Source: Alistipes sp.
Lineage (GTDB): Bacteria; Bacteroidota; Bacteroidia; Bacteroidales; Rikenellaceae
DNA: 64,000 bases
Assembly: GCA_022767745.1 (NCBI GenBank)
Contig: JALENN010000005.1
Span: 248,001-312,000 of the forward strand
Direction: 5' to 3'
A program made the position numbers and the translations under genes. This document shows, piece by piece, positions 41,811 to 52,440 of this stretch. Every line of letters begins with the position of its first letter. Position 1 is the first letter of the stretch. The notes below the pieces were generated by a model. It had not been told where the DNA came from and searched no databases. It saw only the letters and a program-made list of their open reading frames with translations.

Positions 41811-43808
41811 TTAATATCCGGGTGCCTGAACCATCTGCGGGTTAGAGTAGAGCTCCTGGTTGCGGATGGGAAGCAGGTACATACGATCCATCCAGGTGTA
41901 TGAGCCGTCAACTACAACCTCCTGGTTGAACTCCTCGATGGTGGGATCGATACGCTTGCTGACGAAAGCATCGAGACCGGTGCGGACGCCTGCGGCGAGA
42001 TACTTGTCGCACTCAACCCAACGACGCAGGTCGTAGTAGCGATGACCCTCCATGAACAATTCGATTGTACGTTCGTTGCGAACCCAGTCTCGGATTGTCT
42101 TATCGCCTGTGCAGTCTTCTTTCTTAACTTCAGGAACACCTGCGCGGCGACGGATGATGTTAAGGTTGTCAAGTGCCATTGTAAGTTCAGCCTCGTCTCC
42201 AGTGTTCATGTAGATCTCGGCGCAGCACTCTGCAAGGTTCAGATAGAGCTCTGCAAGGCGGATCAGAGGTGCAGGGAACGAGTATCCTGTTCCTCCGAAA
42301 GGCTGCGAGTTCTTGGTGAAGCGTGTGTGCGGGGCGAAGAACTTGTCGGTCAAATAACCGGTTTGGTTCAGGTCGCGAGCGGTTGAGGTATTGTAACCGC
42401 TACCCTCCTCGTTCTTGCTGGCACGCAGGTTAACGCGGAATGGCTTGCCGTCGCTGAGCAGGGGGCCGAGGTCGCAACCATCAAAGCTTATCCATGCATA
42501 GAAGCGGGGCTCTCGGTTACAGTTGAGGTTGATGATCTCGGGACGACCTTCAAGACCTGCAGACTTAAGCCACTGGCTTTCCGGCGTAAACTTGGGATCT
42601 TCGGCAGGACGCTTACCGTTTATGGTATAGAACATCTCTACCATTTGAAGCGTTGGGCTGACTCCTGACCATCCTCCTACCCAGTTGCCATTGTTATCCT
42701 GTACGATATTTCGGGGCTTTCCTCCTCTAACGCTCTCGTTGCTGTCAAAGCAAGTAAAGATAAGCTCCTTGTTACCCATAGTCTCATCTGATGCTGCTAC
42801 ATATCTCATCAGCATGATGTGCTCTGCGATATCCTTGTACTGCTGATAGTCTGCAGTATCGGTTACGGGCAGGTAGTTACCACCATCTTCGGGCAGTACA
42901 GGTACACCCTGACGGTCTGCCATAGCCAAAGCGTCCTCAACCTGCATAAGCTTACGCTTGTTTACAGAGTTTGTAGCTTCATCTATCGCTTCAATGGTAG
43001 CCTGCTTAGCGCGATACCATTTCTGCAGATCGAAAGTATAGCTTACAAGCTCCTTGCCGTAGCCCGGAGTCTCATAGTTGGTGTTGGTCCAGTTGGGCCA
43101 CGGGAACGATCCGTTCCACAAGGGTGATGCGGCGTAGAGCAACGTGCGAGATTTCAGAGCTTTTGCTGCGGCTTTGTTTCCGAGGCCATAAGTATCGTCA
43201 AGGGCATAGCCTTCATACAGATACGGATATGCATCGTCCAAGCGCTGGCATATGTAATCCACAACATAGTCGTAGTGTGAGCGACCTGGGAACTGGTCCG
43301 AAGTCACGTCTGTACCGTAGTGGTGGTCCATGATGGGGCAGGGGCCGAACCAGTTGAGCAACTTGAAGTGGTAGTATGCCTCCATGAATGCGATGTGGGC
43401 ATCGTAACGCTTGTAGTCCTCTTCCGTAAGGAATGCCGGACGCTGTTTGTAGAGCTCGTGCTCGAACATGTGGAGGTTACCCAGCATACCATATACTTGA
43501 CGGAAATATGTATCGGGCATGTTGCTGGCATTAAGAGTACAGTAGGCAACCACCTGACGGTCGTACTCAGACCATTTATCCGGGCATACAAATTCGTCTG
43601 TTGATGCTTCGTAACGGCTAGATGATACCGGGTGTCTTGCAGAAATTTGTGAGTAGCAACCTCTCATCCACGCCTCGGTACTGGCCTTATCTCTGAAGGC
43701 GTCGTCCAAAGATGCTCGCTTGGCAGGCGCAACGTCCAGAAAGTCGCATGAAGCAAGTGTTGCGACAGATGCGGCTAAAGCGATGGTTTTTATATATCCG
43801 AATTTCAT
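41811..43808 (-). CDS. SusD/RagB-family nutrient-binding lipoprotein
   Basis: A 665-residue lipoprotein (lipobox LASC) of the SusD family, built on helical TPR-like segments with a RagB/SusD domain. The C-terminus contains the typical NERTIELFMEGHRYYDLRRW. SusD sits over the SusC pore and delivers glycans or peptides to it. The gene lies between susC and the DUF1735 lipoprotein gene with 20-25 bp gaps. The ligand cannot be read from sequence. Confidence 0.95.
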   Translation of the reverse strand: MKFGYIKTIALAASVATLASCDFLDVAPAKRASLDDAFRDKASTEAWMRGCYSQISARHPVSSSRYEASTDEFVCPDKWSEYDRQVVAYCTLNASNMPDTYFRQVYGMLGNLHMFEHELYKQRPAFLTEEDYKRYDAHIAFMEAYYHFKLLNWFGPCPIMDHHYGTDVTSDQFPGRSHYDYVVDYICQRLDDAYPYLYEGYALDDTYGLGNKAAAKALKSRTLLYAASPLWNGSFPWPNWTNTNYETPGYGKELVSYTFDLQKWYRAKQATIEAIDEATNSVNKRKLMQVEDALAMADRQGVPVLPEDGGNYLPVTDTADYQQYKDIAEHIMLMRYVAASDETMGNKELIFTCFDSNESVRGGKPRNIVQDNNGNWVGGWSGVSPTLQMVEMFYTINGKRPAEDPKFTPESQWLKSAGLEGRPEIINLNCNREPRFYAWISFDGCDLGPLLSDGKPFRVNLRASKNEEGSGYNTSTARDLNQTGYLTDKFFAPHTRFTKNSQPFGGTGYSFPAPLIRLAELYLNLAECCAEIYMNTGDEAELTMALDNLNIIRRRAGVPEVKKEDCTGDKTIRDWVRNERTIELFMEGHRYYDLRRWVECDKYLAAGVRTGLDAFVSKRIDPTIEEFNQEVVVDGSYTWMDRMYLLPIRNQELYSNPQMVQAPGY

Positions 43809-43831
43809 ATATATAATCTTTTTAATGGTTT

Positions 43832-46800
43832 TTAGAACTTAAGCTGTACACCCAAAGTGAAGGTACGCGACAGAGGATACGAGTTCCATGCAAGCTCGGG
43901 ATCCCACAACTTGAAGGGGCTCCATACGGCGATATTGTCTCCGTTGAGGTAAACGCGGCCGAACTTGAACGAGTAACCGATCTCGAGGGTCTTGAAGCGG
44001 ATGAAGTTACCGTTACGCATCCAGTAGGTGCTGTTAACCATGTTGTTTGCGTTGTCCGCTGAAGTCAGACCAAGACGGGGGTACTTGGCATTGGGGTCGG
44101 GATTGTCCAAGCGCCATGCATCGTCGGCAATGAACTGCAGAACGTTGCGGTCGTTGGTTCCGAAGATCTCAATGTTACCGGCCATGATTGTACGCTTGGC
44201 CGAACCATTGAAGAATACGCCCAGATCCCAGTTCTTCCACTGGAGGTTGAAGCCCAAACCGTACTGAATGCGCGGCAGGTTACCGTAGGGAGAGATCATT
44301 GCCTGGTCGTTCTGGTCGATAAGGCCGTCACCGTTCACGTCGCGGTACTTGATATCTCCCGGACGTACAGTGGTACCGAGCAGCTGCTCGGGGCTGTTGT
44401 CGATCTCTTCCTGTGAGGTGAAGAGTCCATCGGCGATGTAGCCCTCGGTGCGGTAGCCGTCCAGAGGCTTGCCGGTCTTGATTTGCCATACCGACTCGTA
44501 CTTGGGCTCATCAAGGTCGATGTACTTGTTCTGCGTGTAGGTGAAATTACCGCGCAGGCTGAGGTGAAGATCCTTAGTGATCTGCTTGTCCCAGTTTACG
44601 CTGAGCTCGAATCCGTGGCTCTCGGCCTCTCCTACCTGTCCCCAGGGAATTGCGTCCCAGTAACCGAGAACGAACGGCCATGATGCACGCTGCAGCATGA
44701 TGTGGTCGCGACGATCTTTGAAGTACTCGGCCGTAATGTTCAACTGGCGGAAGAGTGACAAATCAACACCGAGGTTGAGCTTTTTCACGCGTTCCCAGGT
44801 TCCGCCGTCAACAGCGTATGCAGACAATGCGTGACCGTTGAAAGAGTATTGTTGACCAACTGCGGGGCCTGTTACATATGCGCCGCCACCGTTGATGGTG
44901 ATCTGGTCGAAGTAGAGGAAGTGGGGACCTCCGAAGCCATCGCTACCTACAAGACCGTATGAACCGCGAAGTTTGAAGTAGTCGACTACGTTCTTGACGG
45001 GCTCCCAGAACTTCTCGTTGCTCGGTACCCATCCCAATGAAAGTGCGGGGAAGAACTCGAAGCGGTCGCCCTTCTGCAGACGCTCTGTACCGTTGTAACC
45101 GAAGTTAAACTCAACCCAGTAGCGCTGGTCGAAGTCGTAGGTTAAACGACCCGAGAGGCCCTGGTTACGGTTGGGCAGAGAGTTGGCAGGCTGGTAACTG
45201 CGCATCATGAGCATCAACAGACCTCCTACGGTATGACGTCCGAAAGCACGGTTATATGACAGTCGGCCATCGAAGTAGAACGTGTTGTCGCTGCTGGGGT
45301 CAGACCAAGTCTCGGTCACGTAGTCGTTACCTGTCTCTCCGATTTTCTCGAGGGTATATACATCCGGGTTGTTGATGTCCCAGCTGCCCTCTGCTACACG
45401 ATAGTAGTATGGTTTTAGTGCCTGAGTGAACGAGCTTGAAGACCAGTTCTTCCAGTTTACCATGGCGGTCAGCTCGAGACCCTTGGTGATGAAGTCAAAC
45501 TTCTGGTTGATCTTCAGCGTGGTATTCAGTGTGTTGGCCTTTGATGACATGTGATCATCCATCATGGCAGCATAGGGGTTGGTTCGGGTACGCTGGTCGG
45601 TGAGGATCGCGTTACCGAAACGTACGTGAGTGTCGTCCTCGCTCTGTGCCGGGAAGGTGGGCGGGAACATCACGGGGTTAGTGAGAATGGCATAATTGAA
45701 GAGCCTGTTTACATCCTCTACCACACCGTTACGCTGATAGATCTGCGCATTCATGTGCAGGTCGATAGTCGTCGAGGGCGAAAGCTGGTACGAAATGTTG
45801 TTCTGGAAGATGTAATCGTAGTTCTGGATCGTATTATTATATACGTAGTCCTTCGGTGCATCCACGATACCGGTATCGTGGTTGAACTGGAGGCTCATGT
45901 AATACGATACGCGGTTACCACCACCGGTGATGTTGATGTTGGCGCGCTGGTTGACGTTCATGTTGCGGAACATCACATCCTGCCAGTCAACGTCGGGGTA
46001 TATGAGAGGATACTTGTGGCTGCGCGTCAGTTCTATCATCTCGGGCGTGTAACGGCCTGTAGATGCTCCGCGGGCAACCATGGCCTCGTTGTAGAGTTCC
46101 ATCCAGGTACCACCGTCCACGAAGTCGGGCATACGCATGGGCTGAACGAACGAGTTTTCGAGTGTAACACCCACCTTGGCGCGGGTATTGGTCTTACCCT
46201 TCTTGGTTGTAACGATCATCACACCGTTTGCACCGCGCACACCGTAGATGGCCGTTGCCGATGCATCCTTCAGCACGGTAAAGCTCTCGATGGTCTCGGG
46301 AGGAATACGGTTAAGGTCGCCAGACGAGATCTCGACGTCATCCAACAGGATAAGGGGAGTGGCGCGACCGCCGAACGTACCGATACCGCGGATGTAGAAC
46401 TCTGAGGTAGCACCCGGGGCACCAGTGTTGTTCATCTGGATCACACCGGCCAGCTTACCGGCCAGAGCGGTGGTCAGCGATGAAGACGAGGTGCGCAGCG
46501 CTTCGCCCTCTACCGAGGTGATGGCACCTGTAATAGATACCTTTCGCTGAACACCGGCACCTACGACAACGACCTCCTCAACCTGGTTGTCGCTCTCGAG
46601 TTTTACCTCGATGTCGCTGACGCCCGTGATATCGAGGGTCGCGGTCTTGTAACCGATATAGGCGACTTCGATCGATCCCTTCTTCTTCGAGATGGTGATC
46701 TTGAACTCACCGTTCGTGTCGGTCGTTACGACATTGTTGGTGTTGCCAACTTCGGTCACGTAGGCTCCTATTATGGCTTCGCCATTGTAGGAGTCGACGA

Positions 46801-46933
46801 CCTTACCAGAAACGGTGTGGCCGTCCTGTGCCACGGCAGGCGCTTCCGCCCGAGCCTCAGCCGCAAAGGCCTGGTCGGTGCAGAGCATTCCCAGCGCTAG
46901 CACGCAGATGAGTAGTAAATTTTTTACTTTCAT
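43832..46933 (-). CDS. SusC/RagA-family TonB-dependent outer-membrane transporter
   Basis: A 1033-residue transporter with signal peptide, N-terminal carboxypeptidase-like beta-sandwich (about 40-115; SGKVVDSYNGEAIIGAYVTE), TonB plug (about 120-240, with GIGTFGGRATPLILLDDVEI and YGVRGANGVMIVTTKKG), and a beta-barrel ending in aromatic F. It imports a ligand bound by SusD, powered by TonB. It is the first gene of the operon, with a leader of about 90-100 bases behind a candidate promoter at 47035-47042. The cluster has no adjacent glycoside hydrolase or sulfatase. Confidence 0.96.
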   Translation of the reverse strand: MKVKNLLLICVLALGMLCTDQAFAAEARAEAPAVAQDGHTVSGKVVDSYNGEAIIGAYVTEVGNTNNVVTTDTNGEFKITISKKKGSIEVAYIGYKTATLDITGVSDIEVKLESDNQVEEVVVVGAGVQRKVSITGAITSVEGEALRTSSSSLTTALAGKLAGVIQMNNTGAPGATSEFYIRGIGTFGGRATPLILLDDVEISSGDLNRIPPETIESFTVLKDASATAIYGVRGANGVMIVTTKKGKTNTRAKVGVTLENSFVQPMRMPDFVDGGTWMELYNEAMVARGASTGRYTPEMIELTRSHKYPLIYPDVDWQDVMFRNMNVNQRANINITGGGNRVSYYMSLQFNHDTGIVDAPKDYVYNNTIQNYDYIFQNNISYQLSPSTTIDLHMNAQIYQRNGVVEDVNRLFNYAILTNPVMFPPTFPAQSEDDTHVRFGNAILTDQRTRTNPYAAMMDDHMSSKANTLNTTLKINQKFDFITKGLELTAMVNWKNWSSSSFTQALKPYYYRVAEGSWDINNPDVYTLEKIGETGNDYVTETWSDPSSDNTFYFDGRLSYNRAFGRHTVGGLLMLMMRSYQPANSLPNRNQGLSGRLTYDFDQRYWVEFNFGYNGTERLQKGDRFEFFPALSLGWVPSNEKFWEPVKNVVDYFKLRGSYGLVGSDGFGGPHFLYFDQITINGGGAYVTGPAVGQQYSFNGHALSAYAVDGGTWERVKKLNLGVDLSLFRQLNITAEYFKDRRDHIMLQRASWPFVLGYWDAIPWGQVGEAESHGFELSVNWDKQITKDLHLSLRGNFTYTQNKYIDLDEPKYESVWQIKTGKPLDGYRTEGYIADGLFTSQEEIDNSPEQLLGTTVRPGDIKYRDVNGDGLIDQNDQAMISPYGNLPRIQYGLGFNLQWKNWDLGVFFNGSAKRTIMAGNIEIFGTNDRNVLQFIADDAWRLDNPDPNAKYPRLGLTSADNANNMVNSTYWMRNGNFIRFKTLEIGYSFKFGRVYLNGDNIAVWSPFKLWDPELAWNSYPLSRTFTLGVQLKF

Positions 46934-47034
46934 ACAATAAAGATTAAGTTAGGTCCGTTAATTCCGGATGGTAAAACAATTGTGTTTTTGCTTCGATTTC
47001 TGTTTACATGTTAGTAGTCGGTTTTTGTCATTAA

Positions 47035-47042
47035 CAAAGATA
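47035..47042 (-). promoter_or_regulatory. Candidate -7 element of the SusC operon
   Basis: TATCTTTG on the minus strand matches TAnnTTTG, about 100 bp upstream of susC. A TTTG 17 bases further up (47060-47063) is a possible but closely spaced -33 element; it is itself part of another TACATTTG (47060-47067). This leaves two overlapping candidates. Confidence 0.5.
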
Positions 47043-47067
47043 TGAAAATTCCGTATCTGCAAATGTA

Positions 47068-47552
47068 AATAATTACCCATAAAATGTAATAAATCGGTCA
47101 AAAGGCTGCGGATTCTAATTCTGAAGGCCGTTTATTATACTTTTTGTTATTCCGGATGTGGGTTTTGATGTCTGATTTCCCCTGCTGTCAACCTGCGAAG
47201 ATATGAAATGAAATTTATGCGTGTTGCTTTCTTGTAAAATGTCGTGATTGAGGCTTTATTGGCTTATGATTTTTAATGTAACGAAGCTGAAGGCTATATT
47301 ATTACCTTGATTTTCGTGATTGTCGGCCTGCTGCTGTCCCGATATTGTCCTTGGGGGTGATTTTTGGCTATATACGCGCGTGCTCCGGCGCGGAAGGGGG
47401 TGAAAAATTTGGTCCGTAACGGCAGGGCAAGCCGGAATCGTGGCGTCGGCGAGGTCGTCGGGTACTAGTTTGCTGCCGCCAGTTTTGGGGGTGCGAGGGG
47501 CGCACGATGGTAAAAATCTTGTGCAGGATTGGCTTTTGCGGCCGACTTTTCG
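47068..47552. other. Intergenic stretch between susC and the divergent barrel gene
   Basis: About 485 bases with no supported gene. The left half is AT-rich and the right half regains normal GC. ORFs shorter than about 190 codons on the minus strand here, partly overlapping the barrel gene, have no family features. Confidence 0.4.
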
Positions 47553-47560
47553 TATCTTTG
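47553..47560 (+). promoter_or_regulatory. Promoter -7 element of the barrel-phoH operon
   Basis: TATCTTTG matches TAnnTTTG and lies 29 bp upstream of the barrel gene. A TTTG at 47535-47538 is closer than usual (14 bases). Confidence 0.55.
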
Positions 47561-47589
47561 ACTCTTGAAGCGTCGTTATCGGAAGTAAT

Positions 47590-48240
47590 ATGTGCCGCTT
47601 GATACGTTGGCTGACCGCCATACAGTTTGTCGTTTTCCTGCTGATGGTCCCTTGTGAGACCCGATCGCAGGAGTATGATGCGTATTATATGTCGGACTAC
47701 GGGCGCCGCCCTTCGGCGCGTATGGAGATGGGCATATCGCTGGCGGCAACATATATGGGTGTCGCGGCCGACGAGGCTCGCTCGCTGTCGCCGCGTCTCG
47801 GTGTGCGCGGGGCGCTCGTTATGTCGCTCTGCTGGGCCGAGCGTTATGCCATTCAGCTGGAGCTGGCATACCTGTTTAACAAAATACGAACGGAGGACGT
47901 TGCCGCCGGCACCGATTCGGGGCACGATGTGCGCTCGAACGTCATGGAGATTCCGCTGCTCTTTTCGTTGCGCGGCTTGGGCCCGTTGCGCGTAAATGCT
48001 GGTCCGGTACTATCGCTGGCCGGAACGGCGCGCTACGACACCGAGGCCGAACGTGTCGAGTTCGGACGCATGCGCACGACGGTGGGCTATGCGGCTGGTC
48101 TTGGTGTGAAGCTGACGAAGAATGTTGTCATCGATGCGCGTTTTACGGGAAACCTTGGGCGTACGCTCAATTATTATGAGGGGCACGAGTTCCACTCGCG
48201 GAGTTACTGGGTGACGCTCGGCCTCGGTTACATGTTTTGA
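47590..48240 (+). CDS. Outer-membrane beta-barrel protein (PorT/OmpW-like size)
   Basis: A 216-residue protein with a signal peptide (about 1-26) followed by alternating-hydrophobicity strands typical of an 8-stranded barrel. It ends in GLGYMF, the aromatic C-terminus recognised by the BAM complex. Bacteroidetes annotate such genes as porin family or PorT-like. I cannot assign a function. phoH starts 5 bp after its stop codon, so the two are co-transcribed. Confidence 0.75.
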   Translation: MCRLIRWLTAIQFVVFLLMVPCETRSQEYDAYYMSDYGRRPSARMEMGISLAATYMGVAADEARSLSPRLGVRGALVMSLCWAERYAIQLELAYLFNKIRTEDVAAGTDSGHDVRSNVMEIPLLFSLRGLGPLRVNAGPVLSLAGTARYDTEAERVEFGRMRTTVGYAAGLGVKLTKNVVIDARFTGNLGRTLNYYEGHEFHSRSYWVTLGLGYMF

Positions 48241-48245
48241 ATATT

Positions 48246-49232
<987 letters not shown>

Positions 49233-49302
49233 TGCCGCGGCCGCGACCGGCAATGGCCGGGCGGCGGATTGAAATGTGGAAAATGACTTAAATTCGAATA
49301 CT

Positions 49303-50766
49303 ATGGACAGAAACCTCAAATCGTTGAAACCCGAGAGCGTCTGGGCACGCTTCGCGGAGATAGTACGCATACCGCGACCCTCGCACAGCGAGGACAAGAT
49401 ACGCCGTTACCTGGTGGAGTTTGCCGAGAGCCACGGCATCGAGCATTGTGTCGACGAGGCCGGCAACGTATATATGCACAAGGGAGCCACGGCCGGGATG
49501 GAGAACCGCAAGGGCTTGATCCTGCAGGCGCATGTCGACATGGTGGCGCAGAAGAACAAGGACAAGGAGTTCGATTTCGAGAACGATCCCATCGACGCCT
49601 ATATCGACGGCGACCGCGTAACGGCCGACGGTACGACTCTGGGTGCCGACAACGGTATCGGTGTTGCGGCGGCTCTGGCCGTGATGTCGGACGACAAGCT
49701 CGCGCACGGCCAGATCGAGGCCCTCTTCACGGCTACCGAGGAGACGGGTATGGACGGAGCGTTCGGCCTGAAGCCCGGGCTGTTGAAGGGCGATATCCTG
49801 CTGAATCTCGACTCGGAGGCCGAGGGCGAGCTCTATGTAGGTTGTGCCGGCGGCCTTGATGCCAACGTGACCCTGCCTTACGTGGCCGTTGCGGCTCCTG
49901 CCGGGGGATATGCGACGCTGCGCCTGTCGGTGCGCGGATGCAAGGGCGGCCACTCGGGCATACAGATCATCTGCCAGCGTGCCAATGCCAACCGCCTGCT
50001 GTTCCGTCTGCTGCGCCGTATCGCGCGCCTTTGCGACATGAAGCTCTGCTCGGTCGACGGCGGCGGCCTGCGTAACGCCATCCCGCGTGAGGCCGAGGCC
50101 GTGGTGATGGTTCCCTGCGGTGATGTTGAGAAGGTGAAGGCCGCTGCGGCGGAGTTCCTCGCCGTGGTGACGGCCGAGTTCGCCGGCATCGAGGATGCCA
50201 TAGCGGTGGAGACCGCGGCTGCGGAGCCCTGCGCGGAGATGATTCCCGATGACGTTGCCGCCCGCCTGATGGCCGCCATGGTGGCATGCCACGACGGCGT
50301 GGCCCGCATGTCGACGGCGATGGAGGGTCTGGTGCAGACGTCGAACAACGTTGCACGCGTGGTGTCGGACGGCAAGTGCGTTACGGTGAACATGCTGATG
50401 CGTTCGTCGGTGCGTTCGGAGAAGGAGGCGCTGGCCGACTCAATCGAGGCGGTCTTCACGCTGGCCGGAGCCGAGGTTGCCTTCTCGGGCGGCTACGACG
50501 GCTGGAACCCCAACATGGATTCGCCCATACTGAAGACCATGATCGGCATGTACGAGCAGCTCTACGGGCGCCGTCCCGCCGTGACGGCCATACACGCCGG
50601 ACTGGAGTGCGGCATCATCGGCGGCAAGTATCCTAACCTCGACATGATATCGTTCGGCCCCACGATCAACTATCCCCACTCGCCCGACGAGAACGTGGAG
50701 ATCGAATCGGTGCAGCGTTTCTACGATTTCCTGATACATACGATCGAAAACGCGCCTGAGAAATGA
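49303..50766 (+). CDS. pepD: Cytosolic beta-alanyl/aminoacyl-histidine dipeptidase (M20C)
   Basis: A 487-residue zinc dipeptidase. Zinc ligands are visible in LQAHVDMV, GADNGIG (bridging aspartate) and TEETGMDG (the acidic pair), then LNLDSE and the final HAGLECG. The central lid/dimerisation domain contains GGHSGI. It cleaves dipeptides such as carnosine-type and Xaa-His in the cytoplasm. An earlier GTG at 49276 is in frame, but the ATG at 49303 matches the family start (RNLKSLKPESVW). Its stop overlaps the next start (ATGA). Confidence 0.95.
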   Translation: MDRNLKSLKPESVWARFAEIVRIPRPSHSEDKIRRYLVEFAESHGIEHCVDEAGNVYMHKGATAGMENRKGLILQAHVDMVAQKNKDKEFDFENDPIDAYIDGDRVTADGTTLGADNGIGVAAALAVMSDDKLAHGQIEALFTATEETGMDGAFGLKPGLLKGDILLNLDSEAEGELYVGCAGGLDANVTLPYVAVAAPAGGYATLRLSVRGCKGGHSGIQIICQRANANRLLFRLLRRIARLCDMKLCSVDGGGLRNAIPREAEAVVMVPCGDVEKVKAAAAEFLAVVTAEFAGIEDAIAVETAAAEPCAEMIPDDVAARLMAAMVACHDGVARMSTAMEGLVQTSNNVARVVSDGKCVTVNMLMRSSVRSEKEALADSIEAVFTLAGAEVAFSGGYDGWNPNMDSPILKTMIGMYEQLYGRRPAVTAIHAGLECGIIGGKYPNLDMISFGPTINYPHSPDENVEIESVQRFYDFLIHTIENAPEK

Positions 50767-51734
50767 CGCAGCGTCAGTTGACAGCCGACATATCGGAGAA
50801 GTGGTTCGTTATCGTAAACCCCGTCTCCGGATCGGGGCGCGGCCTGGCCGACCTGCCGAAGATAACCAAGCTCATACGCGACAACGACATCCCGTATGAG
50901 CTGGTCTTCTCGCAGCACAAGCACCATCCGACGGAGCTCACCGTGCGGGCCGTGAATGCCGGCTACCGCCGCATAATCGTCATCGGCGGCGACGGCACGC
51001 TGCACGAGGTGGTGAACGGACTCTTCATCCAGCAGGCCGTCTCGCCCGACGAGGTTACGGTGTCGGTGGTGGCCGTGGGTACGGGCAACGACTGGGTGCG
51101 CATGTTCGGCATCCCGTCGCACTACTCCGAGGCTATCCGTGCCATCCGCGAGGGCTACACTTTCCTGCAGGATGTGGGCGAGGTGTATTACGAGGAGTCG
51201 CACTTCCCGCAGATGCGCTATATGGCCAATGTCGCGGGTGCGGGCTTCGATGCCGACGTTATACGCTGCTACCAGCACTACAAGAACAAGGGACGCTGCG
51301 GCCGTCACCTCTATCCGCTGTCGATCCTGCGCAGCTACTTCCGCTATCGTTCGACGGGCGTGAAGGTGTGGGTCGACGACAAGCTGGTGCACAACAACCT
51401 GTTGTTCAGCGTGGCCATCGGCGTCTGCAAGTACAACGGCGGCGGCGTGCAGCAGTTGCCCGAGGCTGTGGCCGACGACGGCCTGCTCGACATAACGCTC
51501 ATACGCCCCATACATTGGTGGCATGTGGTGTTCCGCCTGCGGAGACTGTTCAACGGAAGCATCTACACCATAGGCCATGTGGCACACTATCAGGGCCGCC
51601 ACGTGCGTATCGAGTCATCGCCCGAGATGCCTATCGAGGTCGACGGCGAGATTCTGGGAGGCTCGCCGCTGGAGTTCAAGGTGCGCCACCGCTGTGTGAA
51701 GGTTATCGTGAACAAGGATTTCCTTGAGGAGTAG
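50763..51734 (+). CDS. Diacylglycerol/sphingosine kinase-like lipid kinase
   Basis: A 323-residue protein of the diacylglycerol-kinase catalytic family. NPVSGSGRG (about 19-27) begins the ATP-binding domain, VIGGDGTLHEVVNGL gives the signature GGDGT, and GTGNDWVRMFGIP is the expected substrate-side segment. A C-terminal beta-sandwich domain includes EVDGEILGGSPLEF. It phosphorylates a lipid alcohol; Bacteroidales make sphingolipids, so both diacylglycerol and sphingoid bases are possible. It overlaps pepD by 4 bp and ends before a terminator. Confidence 0.88.
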   Translation: MTQRQLTADISEKWFVIVNPVSGSGRGLADLPKITKLIRDNDIPYELVFSQHKHHPTELTVRAVNAGYRRIIVIGGDGTLHEVVNGLFIQQAVSPDEVTVSVVAVGTGNDWVRMFGIPSHYSEAIRAIREGYTFLQDVGEVYYEESHFPQMRYMANVAGAGFDADVIRCYQHYKNKGRCGRHLYPLSILRSYFRYRSTGVKVWVDDKLVHNNLLFSVAIGVCKYNGGGVQQLPEAVADDGLLDITLIRPIHWWHVVFRLRRLFNGSIYTIGHVAHYQGRHVRIESSPEMPIEVDGEILGGSPLEFKVRHRCVKVIVNKDFLEE

Positions 51735-51756
51735 CGCGCTGCGGCGCGCGATGCAT

Positions 51757-51791
51757 GATGCGGGTCCCGAAACGCGGGTCCCGCATCTTTT
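51757..51791 (+). terminator. Rho-independent terminator of the barrel-to-lipid-kinase operon
   Basis: Arms of eight bases (51757-51764 and 51780-51787), plus inner CCCG/CGGG pairs, are followed by TTTT. It lies about 22 bp after the lipid kinase stop. Confidence 0.88.
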
Positions 51792-51825
51792 GTTGGTGGG
51801 GACGCTGCCGTATCTCGAAAATGGT

Positions 51826-51833
51826 TATCTTTG
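51826..51833 (+). promoter_or_regulatory. Promoter -7 element of the MmcQ/YjbR gene
   Basis: TATCTTTG matches TAnnTTTG, 18 bp upstream of the start codon. A -33 element is not clear. Confidence 0.55.
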
Positions 51834-51851
51834 GTGTAAAAAGATGCCGTT

Positions 51852-52235
51852 ATGGATATAATGGAACTTCGCGAATATATCCTTTCGCTGCCCGAGGTGG
51901 AGGAGTGTACGCCCTTCGACGAGACGACGCTCGTCTATAAGATCGGCGGCCGCATGTTCGCATGCGCCGATATGGAGGATTTTGAGTATGTCGTGGTGAA
52001 GCACGACCCCGACGAGGGCGAGGCTTTGCGCGAGCGCTACGCCGAGATCACCCCTGCGTGGCATTTCAACAAGCGTTACTGGAGTGCCGTGGCCGTTGCG
52101 GGCGACCTGCCTGAGTCGCTGGTGCGGGAGCTTATACGCGCCTCGTATCTCTACACGCTGCGCAATACGGTTACGCCCAAGGCGCGGCGCGAGGAGCTGT
52201 TGCGGCGTGTCGTGCCGCTGCTGGAAGGAATGTGA
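51852..52235 (+). CDS. MmcQ/YjbR-family small protein
   Basis: A 127-residue cytoplasmic protein of the MmcQ/YjbR (CyaY-like fold) family. Family marks are LPEVEECTPFDETTLVYKIGGRMF, VVVKHDPDEGEALRERY and the HFNKRYWSAV segment. Such proteins have been suggested to bind DNA, but their function is not settled. It is monocistronic, with its own promoter, and faces tRNA-Ala. Confidence 0.87.
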   Translation: MDIMELREYILSLPEVEECTPFDETTLVYKIGGRMFACADMEDFEYVVVKHDPDEGEALRERYAEITPAWHFNKRYWSAVAVAGDLPESLVRELIRASYLYTLRNTVTPKARREELLRRVVPLLEGM

Positions 52236-52323
52236 CGCGCCGGTGTGTGGGGGCGGTGATGCCTGTTGTGGCGCACATATACAATAAGAAAACGGGGTAT
52301 CGCTTTCGCGGTGCCCCGTCGTG

Positions 52324-52397
52324 TGGAGAATATCGGGCTCGAACCGATGACCTCTTGCATGCCATGCAAACGCTCTAGCCAACTGAGCTAATCCCCC
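52324..52397 (-). tRNA. tRNA-Ala (anticodon GGC)
   Basis: A 74-nucleotide cloverleaf on the minus strand. The acceptor stem GGGGGAT pairs with ATTCTCC (two G-T pairs), the D-stem is GCTC/GAGC, the anticodon stem TTTGC/GCAAG encloses loop ATGGCAT (anticodon GGC), and the T-arm ATCGG...CCGAT has loop TTCGAGC. The discriminator base is A. CCA is not encoded. It reads alanine codons GCC and GCT. A full promoter lies directly upstream. Confidence 0.95.
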
Positions 52398-52408
52398 GTT
52401 TGTGGGTG

Positions 52409-52440
52409 CAAATATATGGAGCGAATTTGATTTTTCCAAA
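52409..52440 (-). promoter_or_regulatory. Promoter of tRNA-Ala
   Basis: On the minus strand TTTG (52437-52440), a 20-base spacer and TATATTTG (52409-52416) match the consensus. The -7 element ends 12 bp before the tRNA 5' end. Confidence 0.8.
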
